Assembly (NCBI GenBank): GCA_014529385.2
Contig: CM043963.1
Coordinates: forward strand, 79,918,912 to 79,982,911
DNA length: 64,000 bases
Direction: 5' to 3'
DNA from: Adiantum capillus-veneris
Lineage: Eukaryota; Streptophyta; Polypodiopsida; Polypodiales; Pteridaceae
Shown here: in pieces, positions 10,804 through 20,396 of the stretch
Position numbering within the stretch: the stretch's first letter is position 1
Layout of the letters: every line of letters begins with the position of its first letter
Made by a program: the position numbers and the translations under genes
Notes under the pieces: model-generated
Told to the model about the DNA's origin: nothing
What the model saw: only the letters and a program-made list of their open reading frames with translations
Database searches by the model: none

Positions 10804-11039
10804 GGTATCTCTCTCTCTTCGAGGATATGGCCTGGCCCTTGAAGCATGGACCGTGTAATCGCATAAGCTTGTGCGACGGGTGGTATTGGCGATGTCACAC
10901 TAGCAATTTCAACCAAATTTAGGGGTGTGATTTTAGGCGCATTTGGGTTATAGGGGCATTGGGCAATCAAGTGATCTATGCCACAACGATTACATGTGAG
11001 TATTGGCATTGCAAACGTGCTCCCTTGATTCATTTGCAT
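10713..11039 (-). CDS. Element A gag extension with a CCHC-like knuckle
   Basis: This 108-codon frame begins with an ATG directly abutting the gag stop (TAGATG) and is in the same phase as gag, so it can also be read as gag read-through. Near its start is CNRCGIDHLIAQCP, a C-x2-C-x4-H-x4-C zinc knuckle like those in the preceding ORF. It overlaps the protease ORF in another frame and ends 90 bp inside it. Its role would be to link gag and protease. Confidence 0.5.
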   Translation of the reverse strand: MQMNQGSTFAMPILTCNRCGIDHLIAQCPYNPNAPKITPLNLVEIASVTSPIPPVAQAYAITRSMLQGPGHILEEREIPCQLSKQRKIRHEGRGRRIREIQSQVPKQT

Positions 11040-13688
11040 CTATGCAGCATTCTTTTGCAGCCTAATAGGGCACTCCGCTGCCCGATGTGGTCGACCACAC
11101 TCGTAGCATTGAAGAGGTGGCCTCCTAGCTTGGGTGTTGATATTTTGACCTCTGGATGCGAGAGCAGCAGCTTGATAAACCGGCTTGACTTGCCCCCAAC
11201 AATCTTCCATGTAGTATATAGGACACTCTTCCAATGTATCAAGTCCGTAGGCAATACTAGTGTCTATTTCCTCCTCACAGCTATGTGCATAAGCATTTGA
11301 TGGCTCGCAACCCACTTGGTTCATAGGGGCAACTCTTGGATGCGGGGGCTGCGGTCCTAGCACAGGAGGTGGTAGCGGTGTAGCTTGTACAACATTTTGA
11401 GATCTAGGGACCATGTGTTGCGGTAGTTGCTCAACAGGTGGAGCAGACGTCAATACAGGAGCTCGAGGCGCATCCGTCCAGGCTACAGGTGGTCTATTTG
11501 CCATCATACGTTTGATCATTAAACAATCCTTAGCTTGGTGACCATACCTACCACATGTGTTGCACGTTCCATTAAATTTCACTCTAAACGTAGGGCACTC
11601 ACTAGTGCTATGTGGACCTAAGCAAATGGAACACCATTGTTGCTCCCTTCTTGGATACATGTGACTATTTTGAGGGGGTCGATTATCCTTAAGAGACTCT
11701 TGGATTGCCTTGGTGAGGTCTGTCAAGAATGTCTCAAATACCTTTGGCTCATTGGCAATGGGCTTTGCAGTCATGGGTTCATACTCAATGGCTTGTGAGC
11801 TAGTGGATCTCGTGTCAGTAGACACCCTCATGCCTGCTATCATCAAGTTGTCCTCTAATTGGATTGCATTGGCAGTGACATCTTCCCAGGTTGTGATACC
11901 TCTAATCACTAGTCCATTATAGATTCCTTCATTCCTCAACCCTCGAATGAATCGATCAAGCAGTTGGTTATTGTTGAAGCACTCATTTACAGGGCAGCGA
12001 GAGTTTAAGTGCTTTAGACGACTAATGAAGTCCCTTACTGACTCTCCTTCCTTACGTTCGGCCTTCTGTAGCTGAGATGCTACACCCCAAAGCACACCTT
12101 CTCGTATGTACTCCTTTAGAAACAACCTTCGAAGGGTAGGGTAGATTGTTTTCTCGTCCACCCTTAGGGTTCTATACCAATCTCCAGCCTTCCCACTTAA
12201 TGTCAAGCTTAAGGCATTGCACTTATGTAGTTCGTTGCGTTCCGCCAAGGAATCACATACTTGTTCAAACACTTCAATGTGTTTTCTAGCATCTTCGTCC
12301 CCATTGAATTTTTGCGTGAGTTTGGCAATTTGTACTGCCTTACTTCTAGGCTCTCTATCAGATGCATGACGCATATTTTCCGCGATAAATCGACCTATGG
12401 TTTGAGCAAACGCTGCCAAGTCACCTATGTGAGGAGGCAGGGCCGGTGGAGGTACTCTTGGAATCATATGTGGGAGAGGGACGGGTACCGGTCTTGGTAT
12501 ATGTGTGGATGATGCAGGATATGGAACATAACCGGGCATAGGTCCACTCGGATAAAGGCTAGGGAGTGGCACTCGAGGAGCATAAGCAAGTGGTACAATT
12601 GGAGGTGTGGGGGCCATGTGTGCATAAGGGGCTAGAGGCACATACGGTCGAGGCCCCATATTAGGTACTACGACACTAGGTAGTGGCACTGCGCTAACCG
12701 TAGATGTCATCGGTACATTCTCTGTCAGGCTTATCCTTGGAGTGAGCACTGTGTTTTCCTTAATAGAGGGTTGAGCCAAGTTAGGGAAGCTAAAGTTGTC
12801 GCTCGGAGGCTCAGATTGCATAGAGACCCCAGGTGAAATGACGTAAGATGGGTCCATGGGGCTCATTAGAGGAGTCTCCATTTGTGATAGAGTAGGCTGT
12901 TGAGCCTTGCTCGTATCCAGAAATCTCTTGGGGCCATTTGAGAGTATATTTACCCCTCGGTTTTGCCTTTCCGGTTGAATAATGCCATGGATAACATTAC
13001 TGATCATTTTCTGTTGATCTTCGATGCTCGTGGCACTAGAGGTGGATTGTACAATCTCTATCCATCCTACATGGTAGGCGTGGCCAGAGTGTAGATCCGT
13101 CAACACCTCAGTGTGGAGGTCGTATGTCCAATGATCATTAATGAACAATCCTTCTAGAGTCGACGTGTTAACGGTTTCTTGTGAGGTAGAAGCAATGTTG
13201 CTCCCCGTGGTTTTACTTGTCACCAACGGTACTCTAGAGGGAACTTCTGAAGGAGGCAGCTCAACAGGGCCTTCTTGGTGAGAAGTTGGCAGGATATCCA
13301 CATGGACACTCTTTGGGGGTGTGGGGTCCACGTGCGATGTGAAAGTAGAGTCCACTTCCCCACCCCCTTCATGTGCTTCATTTGCATCAGGTTCCGAGCG
13401 AGTAGCTCTACCTAATGTTTCCATGAAACGGCTAAACATACTAGTACTAGGCTGTGGAGCTTCGGGAGGTGCATGGCCTTCTCTCTCAATGTTTTGGGTA
13501 GGGTATGCTTCCATGATTTCTGAGTCGGAGGAGGAATCACTAGCGGCTATTTTAGGGTCTTGGGTGGTGCTACCTTGTGTCCCCGCTGAGGGTCTAGAGC
13601 CTATCGTGGATGGGTAATGGGTGTCCGTATGAACAGAGGCACCCTCAATATGCTCGCGTTCTAGCACCCGCCCAGAGCGTAAGTGCAT
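11040..13688 (-). CDS. Element A gag protein
   Basis: An intact 882-codon frame starting MHLRSGRVLEREH, a start seen in many plant gypsy gag proteins. Residues 1-400 are disordered and rich in S, T and P, with proline-rich repeats around 330-410. Residues about 440-620 form the retrotransposon gag capsid domain (DARKHIEVFEQVCDSL, then GDWYRTL, then EGESVRDFISRLKHL). Zinc knuckles follow: CSICLGPHSTSECP near residue 690, CNTCGRYGHQAKDC near 713 and CYECGRPHRAAECP near 866. It should form the particle that packages element RNA in the cytoplasm. It is unusually long for a gypsy gag because of its amino-terminal extension. It is uninterrupted, consistent with the youth of the insertion. Confidence 0.9.
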   Translation of the reverse strand: MHLRSGRVLEREHIEGASVHTDTHYPSTIGSRPSAGTQGSTTQDPKIAASDSSSDSEIMEAYPTQNIEREGHAPPEAPQPSTSMFSRFMETLGRATRSEPDANEAHEGGGEVDSTFTSHVDPTPPKSVHVDILPTSHQEGPVELPPSEVPSRVPLVTSKTTGSNIASTSQETVNTSTLEGLFINDHWTYDLHTEVLTDLHSGHAYHVGWIEIVQSTSSATSIEDQQKMISNVIHGIIQPERQNRGVNILSNGPKRFLDTSKAQQPTLSQMETPLMSPMDPSYVISPGVSMQSEPPSDNFSFPNLAQPSIKENTVLTPRISLTENVPMTSTVSAVPLPSVVVPNMGPRPYVPLAPYAHMAPTPPIVPLAYAPRVPLPSLYPSGPMPGYVPYPASSTHIPRPVPVPLPHMIPRVPPPALPPHIGDLAAFAQTIGRFIAENMRHASDREPRSKAVQIAKLTQKFNGDEDARKHIEVFEQVCDSLAERNELHKCNALSLTLSGKAGDWYRTLRVDEKTIYPTLRRLFLKEYIREGVLWGVASQLQKAERKEGESVRDFISRLKHLNSRCPVNECFNNNQLLDRFIRGLRNEGIYNGLVIRGITTWEDVTANAIQLEDNLMIAGMRVSTDTRSTSSQAIEYEPMTAKPIANEPKVFETFLTDLTKAIQESLKDNRPPQNSHMYPRREQQWCSICLGPHSTSECPTFRVKFNGTCNTCGRYGHQAKDCLMIKRMMANRPPVAWTDAPRAPVLTSAPPVEQLPQHMVPRSQNVVQATPLPPPVLGPQPPHPRVAPMNQVGCEPSNAYAHSCEEEIDTSIAYGLDTLEECPIYYMEDCWGQVKPVYQAAALASRGQNINTQARRPPLQCYECGRPHRAAECPIRLQKNAA

Positions 13689-14623
13689 GTGCTTTTGATA
13701 CCCTGAGGTGTCAAAAAGCTGCTCTAGGAGGCCTTGTGACTAGTTTTTTGCGTGTTTTTTTGTTTGTTTTTTTGCTAGATTTTTTAGAGCGTATCGTGGA
13801 ATGGGCCGTGTGATAGCTCAAAACGAGCGTATCACTAGGAGGGACGCGCTGTGCTTTACAGCCCAGCGTTTGGTTCTATTTTGCTCCAGAAAAGTCCGAA
13901 ACAGTCTTTTCCTAGCAGAGGAACTAGGCTCCAAATAGCAAGTCTAAGGGTGCAAGTGGGAAGAGAAGGGAGGAGAGTGGAGGACTTGTCCCACATGCTC
14001 TCATTCCCTCTTGAGGGAGTAGGATATATATATAAGAGTGAGTCTAGTATATATCAGAGGACTGAGGCCTGGGCCTGGGCTTGGGCTTGGGCTTGGGAAA
14101 ATGATCCCGATCCCGATCTAACTTTTATACAAACCAACCCGTCCGTTTTTATAACTCACGTTTTTTATTTCCGAAAATCTAACCTCCCCCTCACTCACGT
14201 TTTTATTTTTCGATTTTTTTTTCAAAATTTTATTTTTTTTTTGAAAAATTTATTTATTTATTTATTTTGGTTCACGTTTTGGTGCGCGTTGACCTCACCT
14301 ACCTACTTTTTGTCTCACCTAATTACTAGCCTACTTAATTAACTAACTGTGCGTCTAACTGTGCACAAACCAGAAAACACAGAAAATGCAGAAATTGAAA
14401 CTTGACAGAACTGTGTAGTGCAAACCAGAAAATGCAAAAACGCAAGAAATGCTAACTGTGCAGTGCAAACCAAAAAACGCAGAAAACGCAAAAAAAAGAA
14501 ATCTCCACATAACTACACACACTCATTCCCTGCCTTTCCTATGATAGAAATTGCACCACAAGAAAGCGTAAAGTGCTTAACCGAGCTTAGTGTAAGGCAT
14601 TTTCACGACAGCGGCGCCAAAAA
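13689..14623 (-). other. 5' leader and primer-binding site of element A
   Basis: On the minus strand, four bases after the LTR, comes TGGCGCCGCTGTCG (14606-14619), a TGGCGCC-type primer-binding site common in plant gypsy elements of the Athila/Tat group. The rest of the leader holds short repeats: a GGGCTTGGGCTT hexamer run (14064-14098), AT-rich homopolymers (14200-14270) and repeated aaccagaaaatgcagaaa-like phrases (14360-14490). There is no credible gene. Confidence 0.65.
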
Positions 14624-14874
14624 TGTGCGCTCCTTGCCGCACTGTCGAAGCAAGGGACTTGCCAATACACCGTGTGCGAGCCACAAATGGCTCCAAGCAC
14701 ACAACAAGCCTAAACTAGCAAGCTCAAGAGAGCAAAGGGTGTGTCACTCACCGCTCTACGCTCGCCTTCGTGGTGGATTCCTCGCCGCGATGAAGAAGAA
14801 GCTGCAGTCATGCCGCGCTCAACCGCTTCGCCGCCGTCGTGCCTTTGTAATGCTCGATCGCACACACACTCTCC

Positions 14875-14921
<47 letters not shown>

Positions 14922-15187
14922 GGAGGTGAAGAAGAAGAAGATGGAGATGGAGATGGAGCAAGAGCACTCTTCTATTGCACAAATGAGAGAATGAGTTAAT
15001 TTTAGGTTTAGTTGGCTTTTATATGAGCTCACCCCATTCACACTTGGGCGCCCATGCTTAGCCAACTAATCCCTTGAATGTCCAAGTTAGAGTGCGCCTC
15101 TCATCGGCGATCACTCTTACCCTTTTCCTATTGGTCCGACAAGCCCGGTACCTGACTCTAAATAATACAACGTTTATAGATCATAGG
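14624..15187 (-). repeat. 5' LTR of element A, main part (interrupted by copia B)
   Basis: Matches 6266-6830 almost base for base, including the (CT)n(CA)n tract. It ends at ATAGG (15183-15187), the target site used by copia element B. The remaining 26 bases (GTGTCCGTGTGCCGTGAGG and on to TTAACA) lie at 20371-20396. Confidence 0.9.
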
Positions 15188-15414
15188 TGTTGGAATTAGG
15201 GTTGCAGAGAAACACACACAGCTTGGAGAAGACGAAGGAAGCTCAAGGCACACAAAAGAGAGTGTATTCCTTAGTGTGCAATGGAAAGATAGATAGCCCT
15301 AGAGTGATGGGCGTATATACAATGCACGGGGGAAAAAACCTCCTAAAGAGGGAAAAAATGCCCCGGCGGTCCTAGTGTGTTCACACACATCACTACCACA
15401 TGTATATGGTAACA
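15188..15414 (-). repeat. 3' LTR of copia element B
   Basis: A 227-bp TG...CA repeat. The polypurine tract abuts it at 15415-15428 (minus strand CCAGGGGGGATT). It differs from the 5' LTR at a G/C near 15230 and an A/T near 15255. Confidence 0.95.
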
Positions 15415-15489
15415 AATCCCCCCTGGAGTGATGCGGTGAACGAGAGCTGGCACATGAGTAAAGGGAAGTGCCATGCCCTGAGGACAGGA

Positions 15490-18400
15490 TCAGTCCACAA
15501 AGGGGAGTAAGCCCAAAGCTTTGCGGAAAGCTTCAAGCTTCTCACGAGACAATGCCTTTGTGAAAAGATCTGCAAGGTTGTCCTGTGTTGGCACATAAGC
15601 CAAGCTGATCTCTCCTGCTGAGAGCCTCTCCTTGACATAGTGGTAATGCACCTCAATGTGCTTTGTGCGAGCATGAAAAACTGGGTTCCTCGCAACTGCC
15701 AATGCGCTCTGACTGTCAGTGTAGATAGTGTTGGCAGTGTCCTGTCCAACACCCAAGTCAGCCATAAGGCGTCTGAGCCATACACACTCAACCGTAGATG
15801 TGAAGACTGCCCTGTACTCAGCCTCACAACTCGAAGTGGCCACAGTAGGTTGCTTCTTGCTCAACCATGATATACATGAACTGCCAAGCATGAAAAAAAA
15901 ACCACTTGTGGACACTCGCGTGTCAAAACAACCAGCCCAATCTGAGTCCGAAAAAGCATGTAAGTCTGGCGGCAATGATCCCCCCTTGGGATAAAACAAG
16001 CCAAGATGTAAAGTGCCACTAAGGTAGCGGAAAATCCTCTTGACAGCCTGCCAATGCTTAGACCCTGGGCTATGCATAAATCTGCTGACCTGCGAGACTG
16101 CAAACTGAATATCTGGCCTCGTGTTGCATACATAAATGAGGCAGCCAACAGCAGTTTGGTAAAGAGTGACATCAGCAGGATCGCCAGCATCATGTAGACT
16201 CAACTTCAAACCTGTTTCCATGGGAGTGGCAATAGGTTTGCAATCCTCAAGTCCAAACTTACATAGCAATGTCTCTATGTAACTTTTCTGACACAAGGCA
16301 ATACCACCATCACACTGCTTAAACTGTACACCCAAGTAATGATGCAACAGCCCCAAATCTTTCATCTTGAAAGTAGCATTCAAATCAGCCTTAAATTCAG
16401 CAATATGTCTCTCATTTGGTCCAGTGATCAGCAAATCATCAACATAAAGAACCACAATGAGAAATACATCATCCTCACGCTTTACATACAATGTGCTTTC
16501 TGTTGGACTGTTACGAAAGCCTCGTTTAACCAAATGAGTGTCAGCTTTCTCATACCAAGCACGAGGAGATTGCTTCAACCCATACAAAGCCTTCTTACAT
16601 TTGCACACTTTGTCCTCTTGTCCTTTTATGACAAAACCGCGAGGCTGCGTTACATAAACTTCCTCAAATATGTCACCATTCAAGAAAGCAGTAACAATGT
16701 CTGATTGATGTACATCCCAACCAAAATGAGCTGCCAATGCACATAGAAAATGCACAGTAGTCATACGACAAGTGGGAGCAAAAGTCTCTTCATAATCTAT
16801 GCCTTTTTGTTGTGCATAACCCTTTGCAACAAGTCGAGCCTTATGGCGATCGATCTCACCATCCGGCTTGCGTTTCAACTTGTAAACCCACTTCGTACCA
16901 ATGGCCTTTTTGCCAGGAGGCAAATCACATAAAGTCCATGTGTCATTCTCTATAAGTGCATCATATTCTGATTTCATGGCAGCAATCCAATTTTCTGAAT
17001 TCTGTGCTTCATCAAAAGACAGAGGCTCCTCAACATCATGTAAACTAGACACAGCCAAAGCATAACAATCTGATGCATAAGATGCATGGCGAGAGCCTGA
17101 ACGAGTACGACTAGATAAAGGTGCATCCAATTTACTGTCACGCAAAGTGTGCACCAGCCATTTTGGCATACCTCTAGCCTGCTCATTTTCAGCCCTTTCC
17201 TCATCAAGTACATCATGTACATCTGCATCAGTAATAGGCTGTTCTAAAACATTTTCAGAAACCCCCATAGGCTGTACATTTGCCTCATTGGAACTTACAT
17301 TCGTATTTCCACCACTGAAAAGAGGCAACAAAGTGTCATAAATGTCCTGTGAGCTTACATTACTGTCTCTAGTACATGACAGCAAGGGTTGAACAGAATC
17401 TTCCACAAACACTACATCCCGTGAAACCAAAATACGTTTTGTTTGCGGATGATACAACCTGTAACCTTTGCTTTCAGCACTATAACCAACAAAAATACAT
17501 TTGACAGCCTTATCATCCAATTTTCTGCGCTGCACTTGTGGCACCAAAGCATATGCCAAACAGCCAAAAACACGCATGTGCTCAATAGAAGGTTTTCTAT
17601 CATGCCATGCTTCATATGGAGTAATAGACTGCAAAGCTTTCGTAGGACACCTGTTAAGTACATAAGTGGCACACATGATGGCCTCAAGCCAAAAAGAATG
17701 CGGCAAAGCTTGACTTTTGACCATACATCGTGCCATTTCCGTTAGTGACCTGTTTTTCCTCTCAGCAACACCATTTTGCTGAGGTGTATAAGGCACTGTA
17801 CATTGGTGTTTTATCCCACGACTAGCCAGAAATGCATTAAATTCATGAGACATATACTCCCCCCCTCGATCGGAACGGAGGGTGCCCATAGTACATTTTG
17901 AGACATTTTCAGCCATAGCCAAAAATTGTTTGAAGCACATAAAAACTTCGGACTTTGCTTTAAGCGGAAATACCCATGCATGCCTGGAGTAATCATCAAT
18001 GAAAGTCACGAAGTACAGGTAATTGCCCAAGGATGGAGTTTGCATGGGCCCACAAACATCACTATGCACAAGCTGCAACCTGCATGTGGCCCAAACTGAA
18101 CCATCCTTTGGAAACTTAGAACGCTGCATTTTACCCAGAATACAGCCTTCACAAACATGTTTGATAGGTGCTTCAAGAGGCGGCAAAGAAGCAACCATAT
18201 CAGATTTCTGCAAACACAGCAAACTGGCAAAATTCAGATGACCAAAACGTGCATGCCAAAGTTTTGCATCTGAAATAGCCCTTGAATCTGCAACAGCATT
18301 TGCAAAATTTTGTCCACACTTGTCATACAAAGTGAGCTTATACAGCCCACGGCACAAAAGCCCAGATGCAACAATTTCATCACCAAAACTGAGATCATGA

Positions 18401-19836
18401 ACTGTACATCTGTCATCCACAAATTTGACTACAAGTCCAAGTCTAGCAAGTGCGGATACAGACAATAGATTCTTCTTGATCCCAGGTACATAAAGTGCAT
18501 CAACAAGTGTGAAGGAACTGCCATTAGCAGCAGTGAGCACAATCTTTCCAACTCCCTGAACTGGATAAGAGGCGTTGTTGGCACAAGTGACTGAATTCCC
18601 ATGAGGGACAGACTCGAGAGAGGTAAACAATTCACGATGTGAGGTAATGTGCTTTGTAGCACCACTGTCGAAATACCACACATGTGAATCTGCAGCAACT
18701 GACAAGCATGCATCATGGACAACAGGATTGTAAGTGCACTCTGCGCTAAAAGCCCATTCTGCATCAACATCAGCATCACAATCTCCTTTCACAGAAGACT
18801 CAACAATGGCTGCATTTGTAGTGGAACCAGCATTTGCAGTGGAACCACCCTCTTTCTTCTTAGCCTCTTTGGCCTTCAACTTAGGACACGACTTGATCAA
18901 GTGATCATTGGCTTTACAATAATGGCAACGCATCTTCTTTTTGCCCTTATCACCAGAATTGCCAGACGAAGTGCTGCCAGCAGAAGCATTAGGAACAGAA
19001 TTTTTGCCACTCGCAGCAGAACCATAAGAAGTGGCTGCATTACTGTTACCACCCTTTCTTTGAGAAGCAATAAAAGCCTGTTCAACTGCACGCTGCCTAG
19101 TCCTGTTTTTTCTAGAAAGTGACTCTTGCAACAGCAATGTGCATAATGCATCAAACTTGACAACTTCAGGATTTCCTTGGGTCATCAGTCTCCAAGTACT
19201 AGCAAAAGTCTGGTAGGAATCTGGTAAGGCATCAAGAACAGTCTGCACAAGGGAACTGTCAGAAATGACTTCACCTGCAGAAATGAGTTGCTCATTGATA
19301 TCCTTGACACTAGCAAGGAAAGTGTCCATATCATCTTCCTCATGCATAATCTTCGACTCTAGCTCTTTACGCAGCAAAGCAATTTTAGCCTCATTGCGGC
19401 TTGCATAAAGACCTGCTAGAATATCCCAAGCCTGTTTTGCAGATTTTGCTAAACGGATGTGAGGAATAATGGTGCGCTTCACAGACAACGCAATCAATGC
19501 ATGAGCCTGCGCATCCTTAACATCCCAACGAGCTTGTTCTGCTGTAGGCAAAACAACTCTAACAGCTGCAATCCTTGCAGCAAGACCTGCAACATCCTCA
19601 ATATCGCCTACATCTTCAGAACCAGGACGTACATCAATGCCCTGCACAATGTTCCAGACACCTTTTGACACAAGAACGTGTTGCATCATATAAGCCCACA
19701 TAGGGTAGTTGTCCCCATCCAACCTGTCCTCAGCAGCAAACATCTTGAACACATCTGTGTTGTTGTTGTCAGCCATGGTAAATGCTGCACCTGATGTGAA
19801 AACTGCCCGAAAATAGGAGAAATGGAGCGGGAACAA
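15490..19836 (-). CDS. Copia Gag-Pol polyprotein of element B
   Basis: An intact frame of 1448 codons. The likely true start is the methionine at residue 21 (MADNNNTDVF), since the first 20 codons are leader-like. Domains in order: gag (UBN2-type) about 30-260; CCHC knuckle CHYCKANDHLIKSCP at 304-318; retropepsin D390-S-G (WYFDSGATKHIT); integrase zinc domain H528, H533, C562, C565; integrase core D593, D656 and E692 (the last in GVAERKN); reverse transcriptase about 960-1205 with YVDD at 1131-1134; RNase H about 1290-1425 including SCEAEYRAV and a DSQSALA motif. All catalytic residues are present. The protein would make virus-like particles, copy the element RNA and integrate the cDNA. The order gag-PR-IN-RT-RH is the copia order. 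Confidence 0.97.
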   Translation of the reverse strand: MFPLHFSYFRAVFTSGAAFTMADNNNTDVFKMFAAEDRLDGDNYPMWAYMMQHVLVSKGVWNIVQGIDVRPGSEDVGDIEDVAGLAARIAAVRVVLPTAEQARWDVKDAQAHALIALSVKRTIIPHIRLAKSAKQAWDILAGLYASRNEAKIALLRKELESKIMHEEDDMDTFLASVKDINEQLISAGEVISDSSLVQTVLDALPDSYQTFASTWRLMTQGNPEVVKFDALCTLLLQESLSRKNRTRQRAVEQAFIASQRKGGNSNAATSYGSAASGKNSVPNASAGSTSSGNSGDKGKKKMRCHYCKANDHLIKSCPKLKAKEAKKKEGGSTANAGSTTNAAIVESSVKGDCDADVDAEWAFSAECTYNPVVHDACLSVAADSHVWYFDSGATKHITSHRELFTSLESVPHGNSVTCANNASYPVQGVGKIVLTAANGSSFTLVDALYVPGIKKNLLSVSALARLGLVVKFVDDRCTVHDLSFGDEIVASGLLCRGLYKLTLYDKCGQNFANAVADSRAISDAKLWHARFGHLNFASLLCLQKSDMVASLPPLEAPIKHVCEGCILGKMQRSKFPKDGSVWATCRLQLVHSDVCGPMQTPSLGNYLYFVTFIDDYSRHAWVFPLKAKSEVFMCFKQFLAMAENVSKCTMGTLRSDRGGEYMSHEFNAFLASRGIKHQCTVPYTPQQNGVAERKNRSLTEMARCMVKSQALPHSFWLEAIMCATYVLNRCPTKALQSITPYEAWHDRKPSIEHMRVFGCLAYALVPQVQRRKLDDKAVKCIFVGYSAESKGYRLYHPQTKRILVSRDVVFVEDSVQPLLSCTRDSNVSSQDIYDTLLPLFSGGNTNVSSNEANVQPMGVSENVLEQPITDADVHDVLDEERAENEQARGMPKWLVHTLRDSKLDAPLSSRTRSGSRHASYASDCYALAVSSLHDVEEPLSFDEAQNSENWIAAMKSEYDALIENDTWTLCDLPPGKKAIGTKWVYKLKRKPDGEIDRHKARLVAKGYAQQKGIDYEETFAPTCRMTTVHFLCALAAHFGWDVHQSDIVTAFLNGDIFEEVYVTQPRGFVIKGQEDKVCKCKKALYGLKQSPRAWYEKADTHLVKRGFRNSPTESTLYVKREDDVFLIVVLYVDDLLITGPNERHIAEFKADLNATFKMKDLGLLHHYLGVQFKQCDGGIALCQKSYIETLLCKFGLEDCKPIATPMETGLKLSLHDAGDPADVTLYQTAVGCLIYVCNTRPDIQFAVSQVSRFMHSPGSKHWQAVKRIFRYLSGTLHLGLFYPKGGSLPPDLHAFSDSDWAGCFDTRVSTSGFFFMLGSSCISWLSKKQPTVATSSCEAEYRAVFTSTVECVWLRRLMADLGVGQDTANTIYTDSQSALAVARNPVFHARTKHIEVHYHYVKERLSAGEISLAYVPTQDNLADLFTKALSREKLEAFRKALGLLPFVD

Positions 19837-20119
19837 CTTGTGCTATATAGCACAAACCGTAGAAGACTATAAGGCACCTGTTATGCAGAAAACGGCACTG
19901 ACAGAAAATCTGCACAAAATGACGAAATAACCTGTGCAGTACTGCCCGTAGTGGAAACGGAGGCCGAAATGAGCCCAAATCAAAATTCTGAGCAAACCAA
20001 GCTCTTCGAGCTTGCCCAAAATATTTGTCGACCTGCGAACGCTTGCCAAAGCTCACTGAAATCGGAGAAAGTGAGCAGGCGTGTGCTGGAGCAGCTGGCG
20101 ACTAAGCCCGGGAGGACGT

Positions 20120-20138
20120 GACCTGCTCTGATACCAAT
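20120..20138 (-). other. Primer-binding site of copia element B
   Basis: On the minus strand, directly after the 5' LTR, ATTGGTATCAGAGCAGGTC contains TGGTATCAGAGC, the complement of the 3' end of the plant initiator methionine tRNA used by most plant copia elements. Confidence 0.85.
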
Positions 20139-20365
20139 TGTTGGAATTAGGGTTGCAGAGAAACACACACAGCTTGGAGAACACGAAGGAAGCTCAAGGC
20201 ACACAATAGAGAGTGTATTCCTTAGTGTGCAATGGAAAGATAGATAGCCCTAGAGTGATGGGCGTATATACAATGCACGGGGGAAAAAACCTCCTAAAGA
20301 GGGAAAAAATGCCCCGGCGGTCCTAGTGTGTTCACACACATCACTACCACATGTATATGGTAACA
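20139..20365 (-). repeat. 5' LTR of copia element B
   Basis: A 227-bp repeat, nearly identical to 15188-15414, followed by the ATAGG duplication and then the last 26 bases of element A's LTR. Confidence 0.95.
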
Positions 20366-20396
20366 ATAGGGTGTCCGTGTGCCGTGAGGGTTAACA

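Larger units (their letters stand above)
15188..20365 (-). mobile_element. Element B: complete Ty1/copia retrotransposon
   Basis: The 5178-bp element has two 227-bp LTRs (15188-15414 and 20139-20365, TGTTGGAATT...GGTAACA) differing at only two positions I could find. It is flanked by ATAGG (15183-15187 and 20366-20370). Next to the 5' LTR (right side) the minus strand has a primer-binding site, TGGTATCAGAGCAGG, matching the initiator-Met tRNA type usual for plant copia elements. Next to the 3' LTR is the purine tract CCAGGGGGGATT. One uninterrupted ORF encodes all domains. It looks recently inserted and potentially autonomous. Confidence 0.96.
6266..20396 (-). mobile_element. Element A: LTR retrotransposon with gag and protease only
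   Basis: The LTRs begin TGTGCGCTCC and end GGGTTAACA, and AAGAG (6261-6265 and 20397-20401) flanks the whole unit. Without the nested copia element it is about 8.95 kb. On the minus strand the order is 5' LTR (14624-15187 plus 20371-20396), primer site, leader, gag ORF (13688-11040), an in-frame extension, an ORF with a retropepsin-like domain (10803-8986), a stop-riddled tail, non-coding DNA, polypurine tract and 3' LTR (6266-6851). No reverse transcriptase, RNase H or integrase can be found. It is therefore non-autonomous, comparable with gag-carrying non-autonomous LTR elements (TR-GAG) known in plants. Its near-identical LTRs imply recent mobilisation in trans. Confidence 0.88.

Noticed and set aside
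13851-14342. 163-codon plus-strand ORF with Trp-Ala repeats
   Set aside because: It is antisense to element A's leader and made by a GGGCTT hexamer run; no domain.
16339-19160. Several 60-135-codon ORFs in other frames
   Set aside because: They are shadows of the copia polyprotein in other frames and on the other strand.
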